From an uncultured Paraprevotella sp. (GTDB lineage Bacteria > Bacteroidota > Bacteroidia > Bacteroidales > Bacteroidaceae): DNA of 64,000 bases. The notes under the pieces are model-generated. The model saw only the letters and a program-made list of their open reading frames with translations. It had not been told where the DNA came from and did not search any database. Made by a program: the position numbers and the translations under genes. Below, piece by piece: positions 17,374 through 25,649 of this stretch (position 1 is its first letter; each line of letters begins with the position of its first letter). The DNA lies in assembly GCA_900546665.1 (NCBI GenBank), contig URDY01000008.1:1-64000 (forward strand), read 5' to 3'.

Positions 17374-18297
17374 TTAGAGGATTTTCAGAATATTGTTAAC
17401 TTTATCTTTTAATACACTATCAGGCAAAAGACAGGCGTCTGGAGTTATTTCTTTCCCTGTAATGCGATAATACATCTCAGACTGGCTAAAATATTGCAAG
17501 GCTTTCAGTCTCTTTGGCGTGATGGGATGATCAAGAAGATATTCCTTTATGGCACCAAGCTTCATATTTTCGATATTCTCCAATGACTGCTCAATATAAG
17601 TGTCAAGATCAACATCAGACACATTTGCAAATGCACTTTCAAGTTTCATCAATGCCCTCTGAGCGACTTTTAAGTCACCACAACATAAAAAACCTGCTCT
17701 ATCTGCAGTAATTTCAGAATATCGCGACCATGTCTTTATGGGAAGATTCACCAGTTCCACAAGCATTGGACCAACAACGGGAAGTAATTTTCCAAGCTCA
17801 TTCAAACTTCTACCAATCAGATGATAAACAAGGTGTTCCATGGCGAGATGTCCACATTCATGACCGATTATAAATGTGAGCTCTTCTTTTGTTAATAGAT
17901 GGGTAGCCAGATCACTTATCAACAAATATGGGGTATCAACTGTTCCTGAAGCATACGCATTTATTCCTGGCATTCTTGAGGATACGACAGCATGAGGAAT
18001 TTTAATTCCCAAAGTTTTACAGCAATGATTTAGGATTTCACTTATTTCCGGGAAATTATTGTCGTCTATAACGATTCCACTACTTATCTCTATTCCATTA
18101 AGGTAGCTCACAAGCAAATCTGCAAGTTTGTTGATCGCATTTTGAACATGCGTCGCGTCTAAAGCCTTAATAATGGTTGAATCTATTTCATGTGCGAACT
18201 CAAGTCGTTTGCAATATAGACTTCCTTTGTTGTCCCGTTCCTCTTTAATAAATTCTGATAAAGAAGGATAAGTCCTATTATTATATCTAAAATTCAT
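17374..18297 (-). CDS. M48 family zinc metallopeptidase heading the dynamin operon
   Basis: 307 residues. The zinc site is intact: HECGH at 146-150 in TFIIGHECGHLAMEH, and the third ligand Glu195 in SEITADRAG. Upstream the MPGINAYASG segment fits the M48 substrate-strand region (compare N-A-x-A-x-G). A moderately hydrophobic stretch (about 166-185) follows the active site, as in membrane M48 enzymes, but there is no signal peptide or strong N-terminal helix, so a cytoplasmic or inner-face enzyme is likely. It is the first gene of the tight leftward operon. In mitochondria the M48 protease OMA1 cleaves the dynamin OPA1, so regulation of the GTPases by proteolysis is an attractive inference. 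Confidence 0.85.
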   Translation of the reverse strand: MNFRYNNRTYPSLSEFIKEERDNKGSLYCKRLEFAHEIDSTIIKALDATHVQNAINKLADLLVSYLNGIEISSGIVIDDNNFPEISEILNHCCKTLGIKIPHAVVSSRMPGINAYASGTVDTPYLLISDLATHLLTKEELTFIIGHECGHLAMEHLVYHLIGRSLNELGKLLPVVGPMLVELVNLPIKTWSRYSEITADRAGFLCCGDLKVAQRALMKLESAFANVSDVDLDTYIEQSLENIENMKLGAIKEYLLDHPITPKRLKALQYFSQSEMYYRITGKEITPDACLLPDSVLKDKVNNILKIL

Positions 18298-18906
18298 TTT
18301 ATTAATATTTATTTCTTATGTTAATACTACTACATTTAAGAAAAGTGTAAAAAATAACATTCTACTTTCCTATCCCTATTTTAGCAAAACATCAAGCTAC
18401 ACAATAATTTAAAAATTTTATCTATAGTTTGAGATATAAGATTTTTAGTATCATTTACATCCATTTTATTAATTCACACCTATACGTTATTCACCATAGT
18501 CTTCAAGCAAATTGTAGATTTTTATCTAAATAACCTTCAACTTCATCACCTATTATATTGAACACAATCTCCTTGCCCAATATCCTTCAACATATCATTT
18601 ATATTATTAGCAAGGAAATATTCACTCAGAGCTCTCAATATATTCAAAAAGTTAACAACAATATTGATATACAAAAATCCGACTACCATTCCCTTTAATT
18701 CGTCCATTACACCAATTATATCAAAAGAATTTCTTGAACTCCATTTACACTCAGCTTTCAGCTATACAATCAATTGCTATATGTGCAATTTGTCACTAGC
18801 AACAGGACCTGAAAACTCCACACAAATTTATTATATAATATTTTCATTTGCATTCCGAATTATGATAAATATCTCCTTATCAGATAAGAAATAACGAAGG
18901 ATTCTT
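18298..18906. other. AT-rich gene-poor spacer upstream of the dynamin operon
   Basis: About 610 bp of very AT-rich sequence. It presumably contains the operon promoter, but no clear -33/-7 pair was found. A 76-codon plus-strand frame at 18664-18894 has no support. The composition fits transferred DNA. Confidence 0.5.
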
Positions 18907-19224
18907 TTAGGGTCTCATCTCTGTAACTCTGAACTTCAATAAGCTCTTCAATAGCCGAACGCCCCTACCAACCATATCATCTGACAGAAGATAACGTTCT
19001 AAAACCTCCTTATTCAGAAGGTTCTCACTTATTACTCCTCCAATGACATTTGCGGTACGTCCTAATTCTTTTGGTATAACACCTTGATTAAAAAAGGCAT
19101 GAAGACTCAATACATATTTTGTTTTATGCAAACGAAACAACATTCGTATAGCAATATCATTGGCAATGTAACCAATAAGCGCCCCTAATAAGGAAATCAT
19201 TATATATGATATATCAATATTCAT
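18907..19224 (-). CDS. short DUF445-like membrane protein, probably truncated
   Basis: 105 residues. The opening ISYIMISLLGALIGYIANDI followed by AIRMLFRLH, then GVIPKELGRTANVIGGVISENLL, matches the N-terminal signature of DUF445 membrane proteins (G-A-x-I-G-Y-x-T-N-x-x-A-I-x-M-L-F-R-P, then G-x-I-P-K). Family members are normally 200-400 residues; this one ends after about 105, so it is a naturally short form or a truncated gene. It has one N-terminal membrane helix. Function unknown. It lies in the AT-rich block, 610 bp upstream of the M48 gene and on the same strand. Confidence 0.65.
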   Translation of the reverse strand: MNIDISYIMISLLGALIGYIANDIAIRMLFRLHKTKYVLSLHAFFNQGVIPKELGRTANVIGGVISENLLNKEVLERYLLSDDMVGRGVRLLKSLLKFRVTEMRP

Positions 19225-19521
19225 TTCTTAATTTATTTATTAATTAACGCCACTCAGAACCTACATTAAAAGTTTTCACTCTAATAACATTAAAAAAATA
19301 ATAAGTTTGCTTCCATACAAAAATATTAAAAAAGGAATTAAATCACAACACTTACACAATTTTTTTTATTTAAAACCAGGAAAATATGATTTTATTTTTA
19401 AGTAACTCTTAATAGATAATATTAATACATAAAATATCAATATTTAAGATTTAAACAGAAAAAACAATATTTCCTGATAAAACAATCCTAATTTAAATTA
19501 TATTTTTAATATACAGTGCAT
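19225..19521. other. AT-rich spacer without a recognisable gene
   Basis: Nearly 300 bp of extremely AT-rich sequence with long A/T runs and no supported ORF or hairpin. It must supply the promoter for the short DUF445 gene. Confidence 0.4.
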
Positions 19522-19782
19522 TTAACAACAATCCAGAGGGAAGAAATACAAATTCCATTCATCGTATTCAAAACACATCTTATGCGATAATTTTATCAGT
19601 TTACAAGCAAATCTATGCACACATCGCCAAAAATTTTCCACTTTTATATTCATCGGAACATATTCAGAAGATCCAAATATATTTTTAGAAATAACACAAC
19701 AAATATACTCATAATATAGTAAATGACAAATTGACATACAAAATGTACTCCACCCCAGCTCTAATTTTTGCTTCATCATCAT
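19522..19782 (-). CDS. doubtful 86-aa cysteine-rich ORF overlapping the WG-repeat gene
   Basis: Three ATG codons in a row (19782-19774) directly follow the WG-repeat gene; the first ATG overlaps its TGA by one base (TGATG), a geometry typical of coupled translation. The product would be rich in Cys, Phe, Tyr and Trp, ending FFPLDCC, with a weak hydrophobic segment near the start. I do not recognise it, and its unusual composition is also what random AT-rich sequence would give. Confidence 0.3.
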   Translation of the reverse strand: MMMKQKLELGWSTFCMSICHLLYYEYICCVISKNIFGSSEYVPMNIKVENFWRCVHRFACKLIKLSHKMCFEYDEWNLYFFPLDCC

Positions 19783-20807
19783 CAATCACAAAAAACCTCT
19801 TTACCTTCACCATCCAACAACATCCATTGATCGGAATCAGGCAATCTCACTTCAAACAAACCTGAAGACAACAAATTCACCTCTTCATAAATAGCAGGAA
19901 TAACCACTTTGTTATCTGAGCTGCGGATGACACCGCAACAATTATAAATATCATATCTAAGATAACCGGAAAGCTGCAACTTCATGTCTCCTTCATCCGT
20001 ATAACCGGACTGATATTCCATACGGCAAAAGTTATCAGCCAAAAACGGACGAATCACGGTACCATCATAATCGGATTGCCATTTATGACCGTCTTTACTT
20101 AGATAGACACCATGAGGGGCAAATTCGATGTAATCATATTTAATAGGAAAGAGGAACTGCAGACCGTCACCTAGCAGACCATACTGATCATTATCCTTCA
20201 CAATACGGTACTTTTTCTCATGAGGAGCCCATATACAATCATATTTTGGAGCCACCACCCATTTTCCAGAATGATCTATAAGACCGCATGCACCCCGTTT
20301 GTCAGTCATCGTACAATAACCGTCACGGAAAAGATAGTCTATTGCCAGTCCGTCGCGATCAGCATAATCATATTGAAAAGGCAATACGACTTCATTCCGA
20401 ACATTGATAAAACCTATCTTACCACCTTTCATCACGGCAGCCAGACCTTCTGAGAACACCCACGCACGTTCATATTGGGCTGGTATCACTTCCAAACCGG
20501 TATTGGCATTGGCAAAACCACGTTTGCCATCCTTACAAAAAACAACCAGGGAATCATTTTCTGCACAACAAGATACCCAACTCAAACCTTTAAGAGTATA
20601 ACGGTCTGTATTAGCATTATAAAGACGATATTCATTACGATTAGGGAAATAATGCTCTTTTATCGCCCCCTTAAATTCATACGTTGTATAATGGTAGTTT
20701 TTCTCTTGCCAGATTTCATAACCCACTCCACAGCAAACAAACAAAGTACCCAAGCCTGCGAAAACGACACAAGTACGCCATAACATTTTCAAAATTTTCC
20801 TTATCAT
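19782..20807 (-). CDS. WG-repeat protein with N-terminal membrane anchor
   Basis: 341 residues. A basic start and hydrophobic helix (about 12-29, TCVVFAGLGTLFVCCGVGY) are followed by repeated units of the WG type: KRGFANANTGLEVIPAQYER, KIGFINVRNEVVLPFQYDYA, ACGLIDHSGKWVVAPKYDCI, and a later KVVIPAIYEEV. WG repeats form beta-propeller-like or solenoid structures of unknown binding function and are common in Bacteroidetes. The two cysteines at the end of the helix (FVCCG) could suit a lipoprotein, but the box is not typical. It is transcribed away from the small heat-shock gene and may be coupled to a tiny ORF. Confidence 0.8.
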   Translation of the reverse strand: MIRKILKMLWRTCVVFAGLGTLFVCCGVGYEIWQEKNYHYTTYEFKGAIKEHYFPNRNEYRLYNANTDRYTLKGLSWVSCCAENDSLVVFCKDGKRGFANANTGLEVIPAQYERAWVFSEGLAAVMKGGKIGFINVRNEVVLPFQYDYADRDGLAIDYLFRDGYCTMTDKRGACGLIDHSGKWVVAPKYDCIWAPHEKKYRIVKDNDQYGLLGDGLQFLFPIKYDYIEFAPHGVYLSKDGHKWQSDYDGTVIRPFLADNFCRMEYQSGYTDEGDMKLQLSGYLRYDIYNCCGVIRSSDNKVVIPAIYEEVNLLSSGLFEVRLPDSDQWMLLDGEGKEVFCD

Positions 20808-21210
20808 ACTTTTATTCTTTTTATTGTCTTATTAGAAAGAGCATACCACATCACCTTTTCTATCACATATATTAAAAGTAAATCCACATCACGATCTTGC
20901 ATTTTCCAGGCTTGACTCTCCCAATCTATACTTTCCTCGAGTTGTTTTACGTACGACTATGATCTAACAACAGACATTATGACCACTTTTCTGACAAGGA
21001 TGTCAGATGTAAATGTAAAAAAGGTTTTCGTTATTTTAAAAACGTTCGGCCAGTATTTAAAGAAGATTTCGGATGTTTAAAATCAGGAGGAAGCATATTG
21101 TCAAAATGACATCCGGCACAGATTTTGTATTTTATATAGTGAACGCGGATCCGAAAGGTGAAGGGTTCAGAAACAGAAAGTTTAACTAAAAAATATAGGA
21201 GATTTACATT
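20808..21210. other. divergent regulatory region between WG-repeat and hsp20 genes
   Basis: 400 bp between divergent genes, with promoters for both expected. No heat-shock inverted repeat of the CIRCE type was found. Just before the hsp20 ATG there is an unusually good Shine-Dalgarno sequence. Confidence 0.45.
21197..21201 (+). promoter_or_regulatory. strong Shine-Dalgarno site of hsp20
   Basis: AGGAG lies 9 nt before the ATG at 21211. Most genes in this window lack such a site, as is usual for Bacteroidales, so this one may support high translation of the chaperone. Confidence 0.6.
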
Positions 21211-21642
21211 ATGTCACCCATTAGAAAGTATAACAATCAGAATTGGTTACCTAGTATCTTTAACGATTTCTTTGATAACGATTGGATGGTAAGAGCCAAT
21301 GCCACAGCACCCGCTATCAATGTCATAGAAAGCGAAAAAGAATATAAAGTAGAGGTTGCCGCTCCCGGAATGACCAAGGAAGACTTCAAAATACAATTAA
21401 GCGACAACAATGAATTGGTCATCAGTATGGAAAAGAAGAACGAAACCAAAGAAGGAGAGGAAAAGAAATACTTGCGTCGCGAGTTTTCTTACTCTAAATT
21501 CGAGCAAGCTCTTGTTTTACCTGATGATGTGGATGTCAGCAAGATCGGTGCCAACGTTCAAGACGGTGTATTGAACATCACATTACCGAAACTGGCTCCG
21601 GAAGACAAGGCCAAAATCAATAAAATGATTGAAATTCACTAA
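21211..21642 (+). CDS. Hsp20/alpha-crystallin family small heat-shock protein
   Basis: 143 residues. The alpha-crystallin domain runs from about 34 to 130, with the signatures APGMTKEDFKIQL, ELVISMEKK, and the C-terminal GVLNITLPK (the usual G-V-L-x-I-x-x-P-K). The N-terminal arm (NWLPSIFNDFFDNDW) is short and aromatic. Small heat-shock proteins hold unfolding proteins as large oligomers in the cytoplasm without ATP. Monocistronic: it has its own Shine-Dalgarno and terminator. Confidence 0.95.
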   Translation: MSPIRKYNNQNWLPSIFNDFFDNDWMVRANATAPAINVIESEKEYKVEVAAPGMTKEDFKIQLSDNNELVISMEKKNETKEGEEKKYLRREFSYSKFEQALVLPDDVDVSKIGANVQDGVLNITLPKLAPEDKAKINKMIEIH

Positions 21643-21658
21643 TTCCCATCTTAATTTA

Positions 21659-21686
21659 GGGCATCCTTTAATAGGGATGCCCTTTT
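21659..21686 (+). terminator. terminator after hsp20
   Basis: GGGCATCC (21659-21666) pairs with GGATGCCC (21675-21682), followed by TTTT; it starts 17 bp after the stop codon. Confidence 0.85.
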
Positions 21687-21763
21687 CATTTTTACGCTCA
21701 TACTGAGCAAAACAAATATCATGTACCCATTATACCTCATTTTTGTTCAAAATGGCAAACAAA

Positions 21764-21795
21764 TTTGAATAAAAGAAGAAAAAAACGTAACTTTA
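21764..21795 (+). promoter_or_regulatory. Bacteroides-type promoter of the ATP-grasp/CDP-alcohol operon
   Basis: TTTG at 21764-21767, 20-bp spacer, then TAACTTTA at 21788-21795, one mismatch from TAnnTTTG. The ATG is at 21868, giving a leader of about 65 nt. Confidence 0.6.
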
Positions 21796-21867
21796 CACGT
21801 TCAATTTGAGTTATTTCATCTTAGAAACCGAATCTTTTATGAGCGGTTTCTCTTACCTGAACAAAAA

Positions 21868-22716
21868 ATGATAAGAATATTAGGAATTAGCCGCGCTCCA
21901 CTTTTTTCACCCAACTCTGTTCTGCGCGATACGGCCATTTTGCAATCTGTAGCAAAATGTCTGTCTAAAAATCATAGTTGCGACGTACGACTCATAGATG
22001 AAAGATTTCTTATCCCCGCTGATTTAGAAAACATCGAAGGGATTTTTTCCATGGGACGCGCCAAAGAAACCCTGGAAATTCTGGCAGAGGCAGAAGCCAA
22101 GGGACTTTATATGCCAAACAGTGCTGCCAGCCTGTTAACTCTTAACAGACGAAAACTACACACTTTCTACAAAGCACTACACATTGAGGCACCAGAAGGG
22201 TATGATGAAACGAATCTGCCTCAAGATCTATCTACCCTTTCATACCCCTGCTGGCTTAAAAGAGACGACGGTTGTGCCCAACACGCAGACGATGTGCAAT
22301 TCATTTCTATTCCCGAAGAATTATCAGAAGCTCTGGACCTGTTCAAAATGAGAGGTATCCAGCATTTCATTACAGAATCACATACAGAAGGGGACCTCCT
22401 GAAATTTTACGGTGTAGCTGACACAGAATTTTTCTTCGTTTACCCTTCGAGAGGAAGTAACGGATACAGTAAATTCGGTTTGGAACGTTTCAATGCTCCT
22501 TCCAGAAATTATAAATTCGACTTGCAGGCACTCAAACAACAAATGAATACATTAGCCAAAGCAACAGGCGTGTCTGTCTATGGAGGAGATGCTATCATCA
22601 AACCATCGGGGCAGTTTGTGCTCATTGATTTCAACGACTGGCCCAGTTTTTCTGTCTGCCGTAAAGAAGCAGCCTCTGCCATTGCACAGCTCATTTATAA
22701 ACACATCTCTCAATAG
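21868..22716 (+). CDS. ATP-grasp domain protein
   Basis: 282 residues, no signal peptide. The N-terminal third resembles a pre-ATP-grasp Rossmann-like domain. The ATP-grasp part includes YPCWLKRDDGCAQHADDVQF (ATP-lysine strand), HFITESHTEGDLLKFYGV (hinge), and GGDAIIKPSGQFVLIDFNDW, where Asp and Asn before the Pro fit the usual metal-binding D-x-N-x-x-P pattern. ATP-grasp enzymes join a carboxylate to an amine, or in some cases (ITPK-type) phosphorylate inositol phosphates. The substrate cannot be read here. It is the first gene of an operon with a CDP-alcohol phosphotransferase (13-bp gap), a HAD protein and an MFS transporter, so a role in making or attaching a polar headgroup is likely. 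Confidence 0.7.
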   Translation: MIRILGISRAPLFSPNSVLRDTAILQSVAKCLSKNHSCDVRLIDERFLIPADLENIEGIFSMGRAKETLEILAEAEAKGLYMPNSAASLLTLNRRKLHTFYKALHIEAPEGYDETNLPQDLSTLSYPCWLKRDDGCAQHADDVQFISIPEELSEALDLFKMRGIQHFITESHTEGDLLKFYGVADTEFFFVYPSRGSNGYSKFGLERFNAPSRNYKFDLQALKQQMNTLAKATGVSVYGGDAIIKPSGQFVLIDFNDWPSFSVCRKEAASAIAQLIYKHISQ

Positions 22717-22729
22717 TTTTTCATTTGTC

Positions 22730-23650
22730 ATGAATAAAAAACAAAACAAATTACAATCCACTTTCAAGTCACAGGACACAGAAGAGTGGCTTGACATTCA
22801 TTTTACCCGCCCTTTAGGTTTGATGTGGGCTAATTTCTTCAATAAGTTTAATGCACATCCTAATGTGATCACCATCCTGTCTATTATTTTGGGCGGAACG
22901 GCTGGCGTCATGTTCTATTTTCCGGATCTGACCCATACACTGATTGGTATTCTGTTACTCATTTGGGCAAACCTTTATGACAGTGCAGACGGACAATTAG
23001 CCCGCATGACAGGCAAAAAAACCTTATGGGGCCGAATTCTTGACGGATTCGCAGGGGATGTATGGTTTTTCTCCATATATGTGGCTATCTCACTTCGGCT
23101 TATGCCGGAATGGGGTGTATGGATCTGGTTGCTCTGTGCTTTCGACGGATTGATTTGCCACGTCAAACAGTGTCAGCTTGCTGATTATTACCGTAACATA
23201 CACTTGTACTTTCTCAAAGGTAAGGACGGAAGCGAACTGGACAGTTATGAAAAAGTCAGAGCTGATTATCTTGCAACTCCCTGGAAAGGTAACCTCGCCT
23301 GGAAAATTTTCCTGTATTCCTATTGCAACTACACCCGTTCACAAGAACAGATGAGCCCGCAATTCCAGAAATTCAAAAAGGCCGTAAAAGAAAAATTCGG
23401 CGATAATATCCCCCAACAGCTTCGTGATGATTTCCGAGCCGGTAGTCTGCCTCTGATGAAGTACACCAACATACTGACCTTCAATACCCGCGCCATCGCG
23501 CTTTATGTGTCACTTCTTATTAAGATGCCGTGGCTCTATGTGGCCTTTGAAATCATTGTCCTTTCACTGATCTTTTTCTACATGCGCGCTTGCCATGAGA
23601 AATTAAGCAGAACACTTTATAACAAACTTGATGAATATGTCACAATTTGA
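22730..23650 (+). CDS. CDP-alcohol phosphotransferase family membrane protein
   Basis: 306 residues from ATG 22730. Several membrane helices (for example VITILSIILGGTAGVMFYF and IGILLLIWANLY) surround the family motif: D84-x-x-D87-G88-x-x-A91-R92, then G101-x-x-x-D105. The last Asp of the canonical motif should be at 109, but that residue is Gly and the Asp is at 110, one residue late. The family moves a phospho-alcohol from a CDP carrier to an acceptor (phospholipid, inositol phosphate and similar). A long soluble loop follows (about 155-245). The C-terminus overlaps the HAD gene by 14 bp. Paired with a kinase and a nucleotidyltransferase gene on the opposite strand nearby, it may use a CDP-polyol or inositol substrate, which is inference. 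Confidence 0.85.
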   Translation: MNKKQNKLQSTFKSQDTEEWLDIHFTRPLGLMWANFFNKFNAHPNVITILSIILGGTAGVMFYFPDLTHTLIGILLLIWANLYDSADGQLARMTGKKTLWGRILDGFAGDVWFFSIYVAISLRLMPEWGVWIWLLCAFDGLICHVKQCQLADYYRNIHLYFLKGKDGSELDSYEKVRADYLATPWKGNLAWKIFLYSYCNYTRSQEQMSPQFQKFKKAVKEKFGDNIPQQLRDDFRAGSLPLMKYTNILTFNTRAIALYVSLLIKMPWLYVAFEIIVLSLIFFYMRACHEKLSRTLYNKLDEYVTI

Positions 23651-24365
23651 AAATATAAAAGCCATCATATTTGACTACGGGGGTACATTGGATACAGGTG
23701 CGCGCCATTGGGCCAACGTGCTTTGGGAAGGATTCTGTCAGGCATCCGTTCCTGTCAGTGAAGCACAATTCCGTGAAGTTTATGTCTTTGCAGAAAGGGC
23801 TCTGGCCAAATCACCAATCATTTGTCCGGAAGACAATTTCCATACATTATTACTTAAAAAGGTCAATATCGAGACAGAAGAACTGGTACGTCAAAACTAT
23901 TGGTCACCATCAGAAACAGAACGACAATCTGCAGTTAAAGCTATTGCTGACTATTGTAATAACTATGCCGTCAAGACTCTTGAAACAAGTCGTGAGGTGC
24001 TTAAAAAGCTAAAAAAACAATATAAACTGGTTCTGGTCTCTAACTTTTACGGTAATATTGAAACAATACTAAAGGATTTCAAACTGGAATATTTTGAAAG
24101 TGTAATTGAATCTGCCGTAGTCGGCGTCCGGAAACCAGATCCGGAGATTTACCGTATGGGTGTCCGGGCTACAGGTTTTCCTGCAGAAGAAACGGCCGTT
24201 GTCGGCGATTCTTACGGCAAGGATATCATACCGGCCAAAGCTGTTGGCTGCAAGGCAATCTGGATGAAAGGAGAAAGTTGGGCTCCGGAAAAAACAGATG
24301 AAACATTACCTGATGCAATCGTCGAAAATATAACGCAAGTGGCAGACCTGTTTGTCAGACAATAA
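23637..24365 (+). CDS. HAD superfamily hydrolase
   Basis: About 242 residues from ATG 23637 (MSQFENIKAIIF); an ATG at 23631 is also possible. The HAD core is clear: motif I FDYGGTLDTG, motif II LVLVSNFYGN, motif III Lys in VGVRKPDPEIY, motif IV VVGDSYGKDI. In motif I the second Asp of D-x-D-x-T is Gly, which removes the usual acid/base of phosphatases, so either another residue does this job or the enzyme is not a classical phosphatase. A helical cap lies between motifs I and II. It overlaps the CDP-alcohol phosphotransferase gene by 14 bp, so the two are probably coupled; dephosphorylating the transferase product would be a natural job. Confidence 0.85.
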   Translation: MSQFENIKAIIFDYGGTLDTGARHWANVLWEGFCQASVPVSEAQFREVYVFAERALAKSPIICPEDNFHTLLLKKVNIETEELVRQNYWSPSETERQSAVKAIADYCNNYAVKTLETSREVLKKLKKQYKLVLVSNFYGNIETILKDFKLEYFESVIESAVVGVRKPDPEIYRMGVRATGFPAEETAVVGDSYGKDIIPAKAVGCKAIWMKGESWAPEKTDETLPDAIVENITQVADLFVRQ

Positions 24366-24389
24366 CGGTACATAAATATACATGATATC

Positions 24390-25649
24390 ATGAAACAGAA
24401 AAAAGGCATTACCAAACTTGTTGACACCTCGTATATGGTGCCCTTTATCCTGATTACTTCCCTATTTTTCTTATGGGGCGGAGTACGTTCCATAATGGAT
24501 GTTTTGAACAAACATTTCCAAATGACAATGGGAGTCAGTCATACTCATGCTGCATTAATGCAGACCGTTATCTACGGTGCCTATTTTCTGATGGCCTTAC
24601 CTGGCGGACAGTTTATCCGACGCTTCGGAACCCGTAGCGGTATTGTATTCGGTCTGATGCTTTTCGGTATCGGCGCACTGATGTTTATCCCTACGGAATT
24701 TATTTCATCATTTTATTATATCCTGCTACCGCTTTTTATCATAGGTTGTGGTCTGGTCATACTTGAAATTGCTGCAAATCCCTATGTCACTCTGCTGGGA
24801 GATCCGGCCACTGCAGCCGGACGTCTGAACCGTGCCCAGTCATTTAACGGTCTGGGAAGTATTTGCGGTGCTCTCTTCGGCGGATTATTTTTCTTTGGCC
24901 GTGAAGGAGAAATTGCCCACATCGCCATTCCTTACAGTATTATCGGACTTGTCGTACTGGTAGTAGCCTTTTATTTTTCACACTTCCGACTACCGGACGT
25001 ATTGATGGATGCCCGAACAGATACACCAAAACGCAAGAAGACCGGAAAGCCATTCACACACAGTCTGTTTATATTCGGGTTCCTGGCCTTACTCTGTTAT
25101 GAAATTGCAGAAATATCCATTAATACTTTTTTTATAAACTACGTCAGTGACGACGGATTCATGACTCCCCTACAGGCCTCTATGGTCTTGTCATTTGGTG
25201 GATTGGGACTTTTTATGTGCGGCCGTTTTATCGGCAGCATACTCATGCGACGTTTTACAGCTGAACGTCTTCTTCACATTTGTGCTATCGGTACGGTTCT
25301 GACATCTGCCATTGTCATAGCCCATTTGGGCGTAGTCTCCATAGTAGCTTTGGTTACATGTTACGTATTTGAAAGCATTATGTTTCCTACCATTTTTGCA
25401 CTGACACTCCGTACCGCCGGCACAGAATGGACCGAACGAGCCTCATCCATTCTGATGATGACCGTAATCGGTGGTTCTATAGGCCCGTTACTGACTGGCT
25501 ACGTTGCAGACCATCTTTCCGTTCCAACAGCCTTTATCGTACCTTTTATGGCCTTTATCATAGTATGGCTGTTTGCATTCAGGATGGACTACGGACGTAA
25601 GCACACACGCACCATTCAAAGCACCGTCAGAACGTCACGCGAAGCATAA
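24390..25649 (+). CDS. MFS transporter, FucP-like sugar permease family
   Basis: 419 residues with about 12 membrane helices. The N-terminus VPFILITSLFFLWGGVRSIM, followed by DVLNKHFQ, and then GAYFLMALPGGQFIRRFGTR, is typical of the L-fucose:H+ symporter (FucP) and glucose/galactose permease group of Bacteroidetes. ANPYVTLLGDP is another hallmark of that group. It lies 24 bp after the HAD gene and closes the operon, so it may take up the polyol or sugar the operon processes. Its last 23 bp overlap the 3' end of the DUF5686 gene on the other strand. Confidence 0.85.
   Translation: MKQKKGITKLVDTSYMVPFILITSLFFLWGGVRSIMDVLNKHFQMTMGVSHTHAALMQTVIYGAYFLMALPGGQFIRRFGTRSGIVFGLMLFGIGALMFIPTEFISSFYYILLPLFIIGCGLVILEIAANPYVTLLGDPATAAGRLNRAQSFNGLGSICGALFGGLFFFGREGEIAHIAIPYSIIGLVVLVVAFYFSHFRLPDVLMDARTDTPKRKKTGKPFTHSLFIFGFLALLCYEIAEISINTFFINYVSDDGFMTPLQASMVLSFGGLGLFMCGRFIGSILMRRFTAERLLHICAIGTVLTSAIVIAHLGVVSIVALVTCYVFESIMFPTIFALTLRTAGTEWTERASSILMMTVIGGSIGPLLTGYVADHLSVPTAFIVPFMAFIIVWLFAFRMDYGRKHTRTIQSTVRTSREA

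Noticed and set aside
18664..18894. 76-codon plus-strand ORF in the AT-rich spacer
   Set aside because: Composition like random AT-rich DNA, no start signal.
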